Source: Methylobacterium sp. Leaf104
Lineage (GTDB): Bacteria; Pseudomonadota; Alphaproteobacteria; Rhizobiales; Beijerinckiaceae
Direction: 5' to 3'
DNA length: 64,000 nucleotides
Assembly: GCF_001422885.1 (NCBI RefSeq)
Contig: NZ_LMMZ01000037.1
Location: 250,105 to 314,104 of the forward strand
Position 1 is the first letter of the stretch; every line of letters starts with the position of its first letter. Positions 33,935 through 42,449 of the stretch are shown piece by piece. The notes beneath the pieces were generated by a model. It did no database searches, had not been told where the DNA came from, and saw nothing but the letters and a program-made list of their open reading frames with translations. Position numbers and translations under genes: made by a program.

Positions 33935-34000
33935 GGGAGTTTCCCTTGGAAGCTCTCTCAGCGTGTGATTTCGGAATGAGGCTCACGCACAGGACCTCTT
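33935..34000 (-). promoter_or_regulatory. Possible ybhL-type structured RNA leader
   Basis: In Hyphomicrobiales a conserved RNA motif named ybhL lies directly before BI-1/ybhL genes. Here the minus-strand leader shows a GCGTG/CACGC-closed hairpin at about 33959-33986 and a GGGA-AAC-TCCC hairpin next to the ATG. I match it by gene context and position only; I could not test the consensus. Confidence 0.3.
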
Positions 34001-34287
34001 GGCGCCAAGCGACGCCTCACGACGAAATATGTTCGGTCACGCTGCCCCGCACAAGAGGCCGGCCAAGGCTGAATCGCGTGAATCGCACCCGCCTTTGCTG
34101 GTATTTTGTTCGGGTCAGGCGGGATTAAAACGGGGCCTCACCATGCGAGAATTTCGTGACGGACGGGATTAACCACCCTGTCGCTGCAAGTCTTGACTCC
34201 CGGTGACGCCGGCAGACGGGGATCGAAGGGCGAGCCGGCCGCGATCAGGATTCGCCCGCGGCACGGGCGCGCTCCCCTTGGGTTCTG
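33935..34287. other. Intergenic region upstream of the Bax-inhibitor-1 gene (about 350 bases)
   Basis: The spacer is more A/T-rich than its surroundings between 34020 and 34170 (GGTATTTTGTTC, GGGATTAAAACG), which fits a promoter region for the minus-strand gene. Apart from the possible leader next to the ATG I see no gene or tRNA. Confidence 0.5.
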
Positions 34288-35127
34288 TCAGGCCACGGCC
34301 TTATCGAGGCAGCACTTCTTGAACTTCTTGCCGCTGCCGCAGGGACACGGATCGTTGCGGCCGACATGCTTGAGCGGATTGCGGACCGGCTGACCGAACC
34401 CCTCCGCCGTCCAGGCGAGCTCCGCAACGGGGTCGTCGAGGATACCGAAGCGCTCGCGGTCGAACCGGGCGGGGTCGTCGATCTCGATCGCCTCGCGCAG
34501 CGCTCCAGGGAACCATGACGGGTCGCTGATCTCCGCGGTGAGCCGCCCATCCTGGCGCGCCGCAGAAACGCGAGGCGCCAGCTCGGCGAGGCCGAGGAGC
34601 GCGATCGCTTCTTCCCAGCCGGCCCAAGCGAGATCGCCCTCGACGGCGGCCCGCTTGTCGTCGAAGCGGACCAGAAGGTCGTGCGCCTGGCGGCGCGGAA
34701 TGCGCTCGATCTGGGTCAGGAAGGCCAGGACGCCAAAGGCTTCGTTCCGCACGACGCCGTCGACCGTGCTGTCCACCAGCAGGGTGAAGAGAGGCTCGGC
34801 ATCGCCGTCGAAGACGCCGATCAGAACCTTCGTCAGCGTCGTCGTCAGCGCATCGCCGAGGATCGCGTCGAGGGTCTCGCCGTCTCGATAGAGGAGCCGG
34901 ATCAGCGGCCGATAAGCCCGGGTGTCCTGGGCTGCGGCGAGGACGTGCAGGCCCCAGAACAGGAGGTCGGCGTCCGCCTCCCTGAGGTCCGGGTCCCGGG
35001 CGACCCGATCCAGGACGTCGAGCACCGCATCGGCGATGCGGTGCGGCTCCGCGAGCGCCGCGCGCATCTCGGGCACCGGCAGGTACTTGGCGGCCGAGAG
35101 CGCCGCGACGAGATCCGGATCGAGCAT
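34288..35127 (-). CDS. DUF1186 protein with C-terminal SEC-C zinc motif
   Basis: A 279-residue protein. The N-terminal 230 residues are HEAT-like helical repeats of DUF1186 type (LLFWGLHVLAAAQDTRAYRP, NEAFGVLAFLTQIERIPR). The C-terminus is a SEC-C motif, GRNDPCPCGSGKKFKKCC, which binds one zinc and is found at the end of SecA. It starts 15 bases after pheT on the same strand, so it is probably read with the phe operon. Its role is unknown. Confidence 0.88.
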   Translation of the reverse strand: MLDPDLVAALSAAKYLPVPEMRAALAEPHRIADAVLDVLDRVARDPDLREADADLLFWGLHVLAAAQDTRAYRPLIRLLYRDGETLDAILGDALTTTLTKVLIGVFDGDAEPLFTLLVDSTVDGVVRNEAFGVLAFLTQIERIPRRQAHDLLVRFDDKRAAVEGDLAWAGWEEAIALLGLAELAPRVSAARQDGRLTAEISDPSWFPGALREAIEIDDPARFDRERFGILDDPVAELAWTAEGFGQPVRNPLKHVGRNDPCPCGSGKKFKKCCLDKAVA

Positions 35128-35142
35128 AGCTGGCCTATCCTG

Positions 35143-37566
35143 TCAGGAGCGGAGGGTCGCCCCGGTCTTGCGCGCGACCTCGGCGACGATCCGGGCGCTG
35201 ATCGCCTCGATCTCCGGATCGGTGAGGGTGCGGTCCACCGGCTGGAGCCGAACCGCGATCGCCACCGACTTCGCGCCCTCGGGAACACCGACGCCCTCGT
35301 AGACATCGAACACGTCGATGCCGGTGACGAGCTTGCGCTCGGCGGCCTGGGCCGCCTTCACCACCTCCCCGGCCGCGACGTCGCGGCCGACCACGAAGGC
35401 GAAATCGCGGGAGATCGGCTGGAAGTCCGAGAGGGCCAGGGCCGGCTTGACCTTGGTGGGCCGGAACTTCGGCAGCGGCACCGCGTCGAGGGTGATCTCG
35501 AAGGCGACGAGCTGGCCCTTGAGGTCGAGGGCCTTCATCACGCGGGGATGCACCTCGCCGAAGAAGCCGACCTGATTCTTGGGGCCGAACTGAAGGGTGC
35601 CGGAACGGCCCGGATGCAGCCAGTCCGGCCCGCCCGCGACGACCTGCAGGCCTCCGCTCGGAACACCGAGCGCCGCCAGGAGCGCGAGGGCATCGGCCTT
35701 GGCGTCGAAGGCGTCGACGCCGTCGGTGCGCCCGTCCCAATGGCGGCCCGCGCCCGCATGGGTTGCGGTGCCGCGCCGGATCGCGGCCGCCCGGATGGTC
35801 TGGCCCTCGGGCTGGTCGGTGGCGAAGCACTGGCCGACCTCGAACAGGGCGACGTCCGGGCTGCCGCGGTCGGCGTTGCGCTGGGCGGCGCGCAGCAGGC
35901 CGGGCACCAGGCTCGGGCGCATGTCGGAGAGATCGGCGGCGATCGGGTTGGCCAGCGCCAGGTCGGCGCCGCCGCCCCCGAACAGCACGGCGTCCTCGTG
36001 CGGAATGAACGACCAGGTCACCGCCTCGACGAGGCCGCGGCTGGCCAGTGCCCGCTTGGCGAGGCGGGTGCGCTTCTGCATCACGGTCAGCACCGGCTTG
36101 CCCACCGCCGCCTCCGCGCGCGGCAGGGGCTTGGGCTCGATGCGGTCGAGGCCGGCGATGCGCACGATCTCCTCGACGAGGTCGGCCTTGCCCTCGACGT
36201 CCGGGCGCCAGGAGGGGGTGAGCACCTTCACGCGGTCGCCCGAACCGGCCACGTGGAAGCCGAGGGCCTCCAGCGTCACCTTCATCTCGGCGCGGGAGAG
36301 CTCGATGCCGGCGAGACGCCGGGTCTCGGTCCAGGGGAAGTCGATGACCCGCTCGGTCTGGGGCGGTTCGCCGACGATCACGGGCTGGCTCGGGGTGCCG
36401 CCGCAGATCTCCAGCACCAGGCGGGTGGCGAGGTCGAGGCCCGGCAGGGTGAAGGCCGGGTCGACCCCGCGCTCGAAGCGGTAGCGCGCATCGGTGATGA
36501 CGCCGAGGCGACGGCCGGACTGGGCGATGTTCACCGGGTCCCACAGCGCCGACTCGATCAGCACGTCGGTGGTCGCGGCGTCGCAGCCGGAGGCCTCGCC
36601 GCCGATGATGCCGCCGATGGACTCGACGCCGTTGTCGTCGGCGATGACCACGGTGTCGCCCGTCAGGGTGTAGGTCTTGCCGTCGAGGGCCTTCAGGGCC
36701 TCGCCGTCGCGGGCGCGGCGGACCACGAGGCCGCCCGCCACCTTGCCGGCGTCGAAGACGTGGAGCGGCCGGCCGCGGTCGAAGGTCAGGTAGTTGGTGA
36801 TGTCCACCAGCGCGTTGATCGGGCGCAGGCCGAGCGCGCGCAGGCGCGCCTGCATCCAGTCCGGCGAGGGCCCGTTCCTGACGCCGCGCACGAGGCGCAG
36901 GGTGAAGTAGGGGCAGAGGCCGGCATCATGCGCCGCGAAGTCGAGGCTGACGGGCACCGGGCAGGCGCCCTCCCCCCGCACCGGCGGCTGCGGCTCGCGC
37001 TTCAGGTCGCCGAGACCGGTCGCGGCGAGGTCGCGGGCGATGCCGTGGATCGCGGTGCAGTCCGGCCGATTCGGCGTGAGGTTGATCTCCACCACCGGGT
37101 CGTCGAGCTTGGCGTAGAGGGCGTAGGGCTGGCCGGTGGGCGCATCCTCGGGTAGGTCGAGGATGCCGCTGGACTCCTCGCCGAGGCCGAGCTCGGCGCC
37201 CGAGCACAGCATGCCGAGGCTCTCGACGCCCCGGATGGTGCCGACCGCCAGGGTCTTGTCGAGACCGGGCACGTAGGTGCCGGGGGGCGCGAACACCGTC
37301 TTCATCCCGGCGCGGGCGTTGGGCGCGCCGCACACCACCTGCACGGGCTGTCCGTTGCCGGCATCCACCGTGCAGACGCGCAGGCGGTCGGCGTTCGGGT
37401 GCTGCTCGGCGGTGAGCACGTGGGCGACTACGAAGGGCTTGAGGCTCGCGGCCTTGTCCTCGATGCCTTCGACCTCGAGCCCGATCCGCGTCAGGGTCTC
37501 GGCCACGGTGTCGAGGGACGCCTCGGTGTCGAGGTGGTCCTTCAGCCAGGAGAGGGTGAGTTTCAT
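35143..37566 (-). CDS. pheT: Phenylalanine-tRNA ligase beta subunit
   Basis: The beta chain of the heterotetrameric PheRS. The 807-residue product has an N-terminal EMAP-like tRNA-binding domain (VVAHVLTAEQHPNADRLRVC; VVCGAPNARAGMKTVFAPPG), then B3/B4 editing, B5 and catalytic-like core regions. The anticodon-binding FDX-ACB domain is at the end (FQPISRDFAFVVGRDV; LQPVDRTLTDPEIEAI). It lies 106 bases after pheS on the same strand and is followed closely by the DUF1186 gene. Confidence 0.98.
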   Translation of the reverse strand: MKLTLSWLKDHLDTEASLDTVAETLTRIGLEVEGIEDKAASLKPFVVAHVLTAEQHPNADRLRVCTVDAGNGQPVQVVCGAPNARAGMKTVFAPPGTYVPGLDKTLAVGTIRGVESLGMLCSGAELGLGEESSGILDLPEDAPTGQPYALYAKLDDPVVEINLTPNRPDCTAIHGIARDLAATGLGDLKREPQPPVRGEGACPVPVSLDFAAHDAGLCPYFTLRLVRGVRNGPSPDWMQARLRALGLRPINALVDITNYLTFDRGRPLHVFDAGKVAGGLVVRRARDGEALKALDGKTYTLTGDTVVIADDNGVESIGGIIGGEASGCDAATTDVLIESALWDPVNIAQSGRRLGVITDARYRFERGVDPAFTLPGLDLATRLVLEICGGTPSQPVIVGEPPQTERVIDFPWTETRRLAGIELSRAEMKVTLEALGFHVAGSGDRVKVLTPSWRPDVEGKADLVEEIVRIAGLDRIEPKPLPRAEAAVGKPVLTVMQKRTRLAKRALASRGLVEAVTWSFIPHEDAVLFGGGGADLALANPIAADLSDMRPSLVPGLLRAAQRNADRGSPDVALFEVGQCFATDQPEGQTIRAAAIRRGTATHAGAGRHWDGRTDGVDAFDAKADALALLAALGVPSGGLQVVAGGPDWLHPGRSGTLQFGPKNQVGFFGEVHPRVMKALDLKGQLVAFEITLDAVPLPKFRPTKVKPALALSDFQPISRDFAFVVGRDVAAGEVVKAAQAAERKLVTGIDVFDVYEGVGVPEGAKSVAIAVRLQPVDRTLTDPEIEAISARIVAEVARKTGATLRS

Positions 37567-37672
37567 CGCTTGAATCCCCTGGCGTCCGAGGCTCCCGTGA
37601 GGGTGGGATGCCGGCGCCGAACAGGAAAGAAAAGGTCTCGTCCGGCCGGAGCCGGCGCGCGAAGGCCCGGGA

Positions 37673-38755
37673 TCAGGCCGTGAGGCCCGCCACCAGGCTC
37701 GGGATGTCGAGGGGCCGGAAGCCGTAATGGTCCAGCCAGCGCACGTCCGCCTCGAAGAAGGGGCGCAGGTCCGGCATGCCGTACTTCAGCATCGCGATCC
37801 GGTCGATGCCGACGCCGAACGCGAAGCCCTGGACGCTGTCGGGATCGAGGCCGCAATTGCGCAGCACGTTGGGATGGACCATGCCGCAGCCGAGGATCTC
37901 GAGCCAGTCCGTCCCCTCGCCGAAGCGGATCTCGCCGCCCTTGCGCGAGCACTGGATGTCCACCTCCGCCGAGGGTTCGGTGAAGGGGAAGAACGAGGGC
38001 CGGAAGCGCATCTTCACCGCCTCGACCTCGAAGAAGGTGCGGCAGAACTCCTCCAGCACCCATTTCAGGTTCGCGATGTTGGCGGCCTTGTCGATCACCA
38101 GGCCCTCGACCTGGTGGAACATCGGCGTGTGGGTCTGGTCGGAATCGTGCCGGTAGGTCCGGCCCGGGCAGATCACCCGGATCGGCGGCTGCTGGGCGCG
38201 CATCGTCCGGATCTGCACCGGCGAGGTGTGGGTGCGCAGCACCTTGCGCTGGCCGTTGTGGTCGGGGGCCAGGAAGAAGGTGTCGTGCATCTCGCGCGCC
38301 GGGTGGCCGGGCGGGAAGTTGAGGGCGGTGAAGTTGTAGTCGTCGGTCTCGATGTCAGGGCCTTCGGCCACCGAGAAGCCCATATCGGCGAAGATCGCCG
38401 TGATCTCGTCCATGACCTGGCTGATCGGGTGGACGCGGCCGCGCACCTCCGGCGCCTCGCGCACCGGCAGGGTCACGTCGATGCGCTCGGCCGCGAGGCG
38501 GGCGGCGAGGGCCGCCTCCGCCAGGGCGTCCCGCCGCGTCGCCAGCGCACCCTGCACCCGGTCGCGCAGGCCGTTGATCAGGGGTCCGCGCGCCTTACGC
38601 TCGTCGGGCGTCATCGCCCCGAGGGTCTTCAGAAGCTCGGAGACCGATCCCTTCTTGCCCAGGGCCGCGACGCGCACGGCGTCGAGGGCGGACTCGTCGG
38701 CGGCGTCCGCGACCTGACGGAGCAGGTCGCCTTCGAGGGTATCGAGATCGGTCAT
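37673..38755 (-). CDS. pheS: Phenylalanine-tRNA ligase alpha subunit
   Basis: The catalytic class II subunit that charges tRNA-Phe. The 360-residue product has an N-terminal coiled coil (KGSVSELLKTLGAMTPDERK). The class II motifs appear as FPPGHPAREMHDTFFL, LRTHTSPVQIRTM, RVICPGRTYRHDSDQTHTPM and FGVGIDRIAMLKYGMPDLR. It precedes pheT. Upstream, between rplT and pheS, is a hairpin that could terminate or attenuate the ribosomal-protein transcript. Confidence 0.98.
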   Translation of the reverse strand: MTDLDTLEGDLLRQVADAADESALDAVRVAALGKKGSVSELLKTLGAMTPDERKARGPLINGLRDRVQGALATRRDALAEAALAARLAAERIDVTLPVREAPEVRGRVHPISQVMDEITAIFADMGFSVAEGPDIETDDYNFTALNFPPGHPAREMHDTFFLAPDHNGQRKVLRTHTSPVQIRTMRAQQPPIRVICPGRTYRHDSDQTHTPMFHQVEGLVIDKAANIANLKWVLEEFCRTFFEVEAVKMRFRPSFFPFTEPSAEVDIQCSRKGGEIRFGEGTDWLEILGCGMVHPNVLRNCGLDPDSVQGFAFGVGIDRIAMLKYGMPDLRPFFEADVRWLDHYGFRPLDIPSLVAGLTA

Positions 38756-38920
38756 CGGTTCAACTCACCGGCTGCGGCGCCGACCCTCGCGGGGCCGGGC
38801 GGGCTCCTCGGCATCGGGGCAACGGAATCGGGGCAACGGCCCGGGGCGAGGGTTTTCCCGGTCCCCGACCGCAACGCAAGCGGTCGGAAGCCGAAAACCC
38901 CCGATGTCGGGCAGAAAGAC

Positions 38921-38955
38921 GAAAGGCGCGGCTCCCCGGGGGCGCCGCGCCTTTC
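38921..38955 (-). terminator. Hairpin between rplT and pheS
   Basis: A perfect 12-base-pair stem (38921-38932 with 38944-38955, GAAAGGCGCGGC) and an 11-base GC-rich loop. On the minus strand T-rich sequence (CCTTTCGTCTTTCTG) follows. It lies 40 bases after rplT and 165 bases before pheS, so it ends the rpmI-rplT message or attenuates read-through into pheST. Confidence 0.75.
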
Positions 38956-38994
38956 GTGAAGAACAGCGCTCGGCTCGTGCGAGCCGGGCTCGCC

Positions 38995-39366
38995 TCAGGC
39001 GGCCTTGGCAGCCGGGAGGGCGGCCTTGGCCATCTCGACCACGGCGGCGAACGAGGCGGGCTCGTGGATGGCGAGCTCGGAGAGGGCCTTGCGGTCCACC
39101 TCGATGCCGGACTTCGACAGGCCGTTGATGAAGCGCGAATAGGTCAGGCCATGCTCACGGACAGCGGCGTTGAGGCGCTGGATCCAGAGGGCGCGGAACG
39201 TGCGCTTCTTGTTCTTCCGATCGCGGTAGGCATACTGCATGCCCTTCTCGACCGCCTGCTTGGCGATCCGGATCGTATTCTTGCGGCGGCCGTAATAACC
39301 ACGGGCGGCCTTGAGGACTTTCTTGTGCTTCGCGTGACTGGTCACGCCGCGCTTGACGCGGGCCAT
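38995..39366 (-). CDS. rplT: 50S ribosomal protein L20
   Basis: A 123-residue basic protein starting ARVKRGVTSHAKHKKVLKAA and containing GYYGRRKNTIRIAKQAVEK and LWIQRLNAAVREHGLTYS, the standard L20 blocks. L20 is needed early in 50S assembly. It follows rpmI by 48 bases on the same strand. Confidence 0.99.
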   Translation of the reverse strand: MARVKRGVTSHAKHKKVLKAARGYYGRRKNTIRIAKQAVEKGMQYAYRDRKNKKRTFRALWIQRLNAAVREHGLTYSRFINGLSKSGIEVDRKALSELAIHEPASFAAVVEMAKAALPAAKAA

Positions 39367-39414
39367 GGGAGTTCTCCTGGATTACGAAAAAAGCAGTGTC
39401 GGCGTCGTGAAGGC

Positions 39415-39618
39415 CTACCGGCTGTTGGGCAGGAAATACTTCTTCACGTTGGCAGCATCGCCCTCGAACAGGGTGGTGGTGCCGCGCAGGTTGCGGATCT
39501 GCTTCGTCGTCCGCTTGATCATCCCGTGGCGCTTGCCGGCCTGGGCATACATGACCTTGCCGGTGCCGGTGATCTTGAAGCGCTTCTTCGCGCCCGACTT
39601 GGTTTTCAGCTTGGGCAT
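39415..39618 (-). CDS. rpmI: 50S ribosomal protein L35
   Basis: A 67-residue basic protein starting PKLKTKSGAKKRFKITGTGK, with KRHGMIKRTTKQIRNLRG and KKYFLPNSR at the end, typical of alphaproteobacterial L35. It starts the rpmI-rplT pair. infC, which often precedes rpmI elsewhere, is not adjacent here; the 280-base upstream region leads to two tRNA-Asp genes on the other strand. Confidence 0.98.
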   Translation of the reverse strand: MPKLKTKSGAKKRFKITGTGKVMYAQAGKRHGMIKRTTKQIRNLRGTTTLFEGDAANVKKYFLPNSR

Positions 39619-39899
39619 TTGGCTCTCCTGAACGCGCAGCGGCTCCGATCCGGATGGATCGAAGAGATGCGCTCGGTTGATGCTTCTGATGGAGCAGCAC
39701 GAACCGCCACGGCAGCCCGATCGGCCGGGCGGTTCAACGCGAGGGGGCTATGACAGAAAAGCGATGCGGTTTCAATGCCGGCTTCGGGCGCGGCGGTCGG
39801 GTCCGGAAATTCCCGGCCGAATGCGTTCCGGGATTGCTTGACAGCCCACGGCACTGAACCTACACCGCCGACACCGCCGGAAACGGGGCGGGACGTCAA

Positions 39900-39976
39900 G
39901 CGGGCGTAGCTCAGTCGGTTAGAGTGCCGGCCTGTCACGCCGGAGGTCGCGGGTTCGAGTCCCGTCGCCCGCGCCA
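39900..39976 (+). tRNA. tRNA-Asp (GUC), copy 1
   Basis: A 77-base cloverleaf: acceptor GCGGGCG/CGCCCGC, D arm GCTC/GAGT, anticodon loop CTGTCAC with anticodon GTC between CCGGC and GCCGG, T arm CGGGTTCGAGTCCCG, discriminator G and encoded CCA. Confidence 0.97.
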
Positions 39977-40002
39977 CGTCACCTCTTCCCCGAATATTGG
40001 AT

Positions 40003-40079
40003 GCGGGCGTAGCTCAGTCGGTTAGAGTGCCGGCCTGTCACGCCGGAGGTCGCGGGTTCGAGTCCCGTCGCCCGCGCCA
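40003..40079 (+). tRNA. tRNA-Asp (GUC), copy 2
   Basis: Identical in sequence to the copy at 39900, 26 bases downstream on the same strand, with anticodon GTC and encoded CCA. The two are probably one transcript. Confidence 0.97.
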
Positions 40080-40174
40080 TCGCGTCCCTCACGCGACCAT
40101 CCCGTCTTTCACGCACCTCGTCTTTCACGCGCACCGCCCTACCCTCCTCCGGGAACCTTGGCGGAGAGCGAGCG

Positions 40175-40390
40175 ATGTCGGGTGTGTTCCTTCTCTACTT
40201 CACCGCCTGCCTCGCCCGCGCGCCGGATACCTGCGAATCGCGCAAGCTCGCCCTCGACGTCGAGGACGCCCCGGCCTGCCTGCACGTGGCCCAGCCGCAA
40301 CTGGCGCAGTGGATCGGCACCCATCCCGAGTTTCGGATCGCGGCCTGGCGCTGCGGCGCTCCGCCCCGGGATCGCGGCACCCGGATCTGA
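40175..40390 (+). CDS. Small Cys-containing hypothetical protein (71 aa)
   Basis: A 71-residue protein starting MSGVFLLYFTACLARAPDTC, with four cysteines, then LDVEDAPACLHVAQPQLAQW and PEFRIAAWRCGAPPRDRG. The ATG follows GGAGAGCG at good spacing. The N-terminus is mildly hydrophobic but not a clear signal peptide. No named family recognised. It lies between the tRNA-Asp pair and the CAP-domain gene. Confidence 0.65.
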   Translation: MSGVFLLYFTACLARAPDTCESRKLALDVEDAPACLHVAQPQLAQWIGTHPEFRIAAWRCGAPPRDRGTRI

Positions 40391-40520
40391 CGGAGACCCG
40401 TGGCCGGAGGGACACAGGCCGGGTCCCGGTGTGGCCGCCCGGGCCGGGCGCCGCGTTTTCGCCGCATCGGCCACGGAGGCGGAGGGCTCACAGGCCCACC
40501 CCCGAGACACACCCGCACCG

Positions 40521-41036
40521 ATGCGCCCCTCCCGCAACGCCCCGCCGCGCCCGTCCCTCGGCGCCGGCGCCCTCGCCGTCTCCGTCCTGCTGGCTCTGGC
40601 CGGATGCGGCACGCCGACCCTCCTCGGCTCCGACCAGCCGACCAGCCTCGTCATCCTGGACGAACAGGCGGCCGCCGCGGCGATCTCGCGCCACCGGGCG
40701 CAGCACGGCCTCGGCCCGGTGGTGATCGATTCGAGCCTGATCCGTGCCGCTTCCTACCAGGCGGCCTCGAACGCCAAGGCGGGGCGCCTGAGCCACGAGA
40801 TCGGCGGCACCTTCGATTCCCGCATGGCCCAGGCCGGATACGGCCGGACCTACGCCGCCGAGAACCTGAGCGCCGGCTCGGCGACCTTCGACGAAGTGCT
40901 GGCCCGCTGGAAGGCCTCGACCGAGCACAACAAGAACATGCTGATCCCGCAGTTGCGACGGATCGGCATCGCCCGCGTCGACGCGCCGGGCACCCGCTAC
41001 AAGCGCTACTGGGCGCTGGTGATGGCCGGCGGCTGA
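40521..41036 (+). CDS. CAP/SCP-domain lipoprotein
   Basis: A 171-residue envelope protein. A signal peptide ends in a lipobox-like LLALAGC, giving a predicted lipidated Cys. A CAP (cysteine-rich secretory protein, PR1-like) domain follows: AISRHRAQHGLGPVVIDSSL, ASNAKAGRLSHEIGG, AENLSAGSATFDEVLARWKA and STEHNKNMLIPQLRRIGIA. His in LSHE and the NKNML segment are family hallmarks. The function of bacterial members is unclear. The stretch between 40391 and 40520 holds no other gene. Confidence 0.85.
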   Translation: MRPSRNAPPRPSLGAGALAVSVLLALAGCGTPTLLGSDQPTSLVILDEQAAAAAISRHRAQHGLGPVVIDSSLIRAASYQAASNAKAGRLSHEIGGTFDSRMAQAGYGRTYAAENLSAGSATFDEVLARWKASTEHNKNMLIPQLRRIGIARVDAPGTRYKRYWALVMAGG

Positions 41037-41047
41037 GTCGGCCAGCC

Positions 41048-41704
41048 TCACAGCGCCCCGGTGCCGGCCGCGATCGCCGCCGCTTCCCGGGGCGAGGCTG
41101 GGTCCTGCGTCACCTGGAACAGCCGCTCGCTGGTGAGCTTGAGGAAATAGAATCCGAATTCCGGGTTCTGATAGTAGAGCTGCTTGACCTCCGAATAGGA
41201 GATCCGCAGGGCCTGCCCGGCCTCGCTGCAGGTGAGCGAGGCGGTCCGGGTATTGCCCGGCGAGAGCAGGCCGAGTTCGCCGACAACGCCGCCGGCCCGC
41301 ACCTCGATCCCGTATTCCGGAATGCGGAAGGCACCGCTCTCCACGTAGAACATCTCGCCGGCGTCGTCCCCTTTTCGGAACACCGTCTGGCCGGTGCTGA
41401 ACCGGGTCGCGGTGCCGAAGGGCCGGAGCCAGTCGAGGGAGAGATCGCCGTCGGCCGCCGCCTCGACCTGGCGCACGAGGCGAACCATCTGCCAGAGGCG
41501 GAAGGCGTTGAAGGGAATCTGGATCGCCTCCGTGAGAACGACGGGCCAGCTGCCGATCAGCATCCCGTAGGTGATGACGGCCACGCTGGCGACGAGGGCT
41601 ATGATCCGCAGTGGGATCATGGTGGTCATCGCCGAGGCCGTGATGGTGAGCGCCGTGCCGAGATACCCAATGGCCTCGATCCAATCGATGCCGGGCCAGG
41701 TCAT
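41048..41704 (-). CDS. Membrane protein with cyclic-nucleotide-binding domain
   Basis: A 218-residue protein with two or three N-terminal hydrophobic segments (LGTALTITASAMTTMIPLRI, ALVASVAVITYGMLIGSWPV). A cNMP-binding/Crp-like sensor domain follows with FRKGDDAGEMFYVESGAFRI and VRAGGVVGELGLLSPGNTRT. No DNA-binding domain is present, so it is not a transcription factor of Crp type. It converges with the CAP-domain gene. The ligand is uncertain. Confidence 0.82.
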   Translation of the reverse strand: MTWPGIDWIEAIGYLGTALTITASAMTTMIPLRIIALVASVAVITYGMLIGSWPVVLTEAIQIPFNAFRLWQMVRLVRQVEAAADGDLSLDWLRPFGTATRFSTGQTVFRKGDDAGEMFYVESGAFRIPEYGIEVRAGGVVGELGLLSPGNTRTASLTCSEAGQALRISYSEVKQLYYQNPEFGFYFLKLTSERLFQVTQDPASPREAAAIAAGTGAL

Positions 41705-41731
41705 CGCACCGCTCCCGCCCAACGCCGGGTC

Positions 41732-42019
41732 TCAGCCCCGCGCATCGTCGGCATCCGCCTCGGCGAGGCCGTCCTGCAGGGAACGGATGATCGTGCGCAT
41801 TTCCGGGACCATTGCGATCGCCTTGGCGATGCGATGCGCCTCCTCCCGCGTCATCGACCCCGTCACCGTGCGCGCCGCGGCATCGTCCGCGAAGTAGGTC
41901 CAAGCCACCGCGAGCCCTTCCCCGTCCTCGATACAGAAGCCGCCGTCCCGCTCGACCACGATCCAGGGCGGCGGGAAACCCCGGGCCGCCTTCGGGTGGA
42001 TCTCGTCGTCATCCGCCAC
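41732..42019 (-). CDS. Hypothetical protein (95 aa)
   Basis: A 95-residue acidic protein. PWIVVERDGGFCIEDGEGLA and VAWTYFADDAAARTVTGSMT form a likely small beta domain, followed by a helix (REEAHRIAKAIAMVPEM). It lies 27 bases upstream of the cyclic-nucleotide-binding gene on the same strand. I do not recognise a named family. Confidence 0.65.
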   Translation of the reverse strand: MADDDEIHPKAARGFPPPWIVVERDGGFCIEDGEGLAVAWTYFADDAAARTVTGSMTREEAHRIAKAIAMVPEMRTIIRSLQDGLAEADADDARG

Positions 42020-42449
42020 GCGTCACCTCGACTCCGGGGACGAATCCCGATTGCCGCACGCATCGACAACCAAAAGACGCCATTTCTATCAGCTATTTAG
42101 GACGATTCAGCGAGGACATGTGTAGCATTCGGGCCGGGCCGTGGAAAGCTCCGCGGGCACACAGGTCCCGGCATCCCGCCACCAACCTCCCCTGTCGCCG
42201 GGCTGTCAGCTCCCGGTCACCTTCGGCGGAGATTCGAATCTCTGACGCCGGAGGCCCGGCAGGTCCGAGAGTTGCTAAGCATGGCCGGTCCTTCCTCGCC
42301 GCGCGCTCTCGATCGTCCCCCATCCCATCGACGACGGGACTCGGCGGCCTCCACCGAGTCTCGGAATCCGATCCATCTCAGACATGTCACGAGCGCTCGT
42401 GTATGTCGGGCGACTGGGGCAGCCGCTTGCCGCCTTTGGAGACGAACGG
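42020..42449. other. Intergenic region before the flippase gene (about 430 bases)
   Basis: The left part has an A/T-rich stretch (CAAAAGACGCCATTTCTATC at about 42071-42090) that contrasts with the surroundings and could be a promoter. No tRNA or convincing gene is seen. If the flippase starts at 42384 this region shortens by 66 bases. Confidence 0.45.

Noticed and set aside
34681..37155. Plus-strand open frame of 824 codons over pheT
   Set aside because: Antisense to pheT and the DUF1186 gene with low-complexity His/Arg/Gly translation.
39900..40079. Tandem tRNA-Asp pair as an integration site of a mobile element
   Set aside because: The downstream genes show no integrase or direct repeat of the tRNA 3' end; simple tandem duplication explains it.
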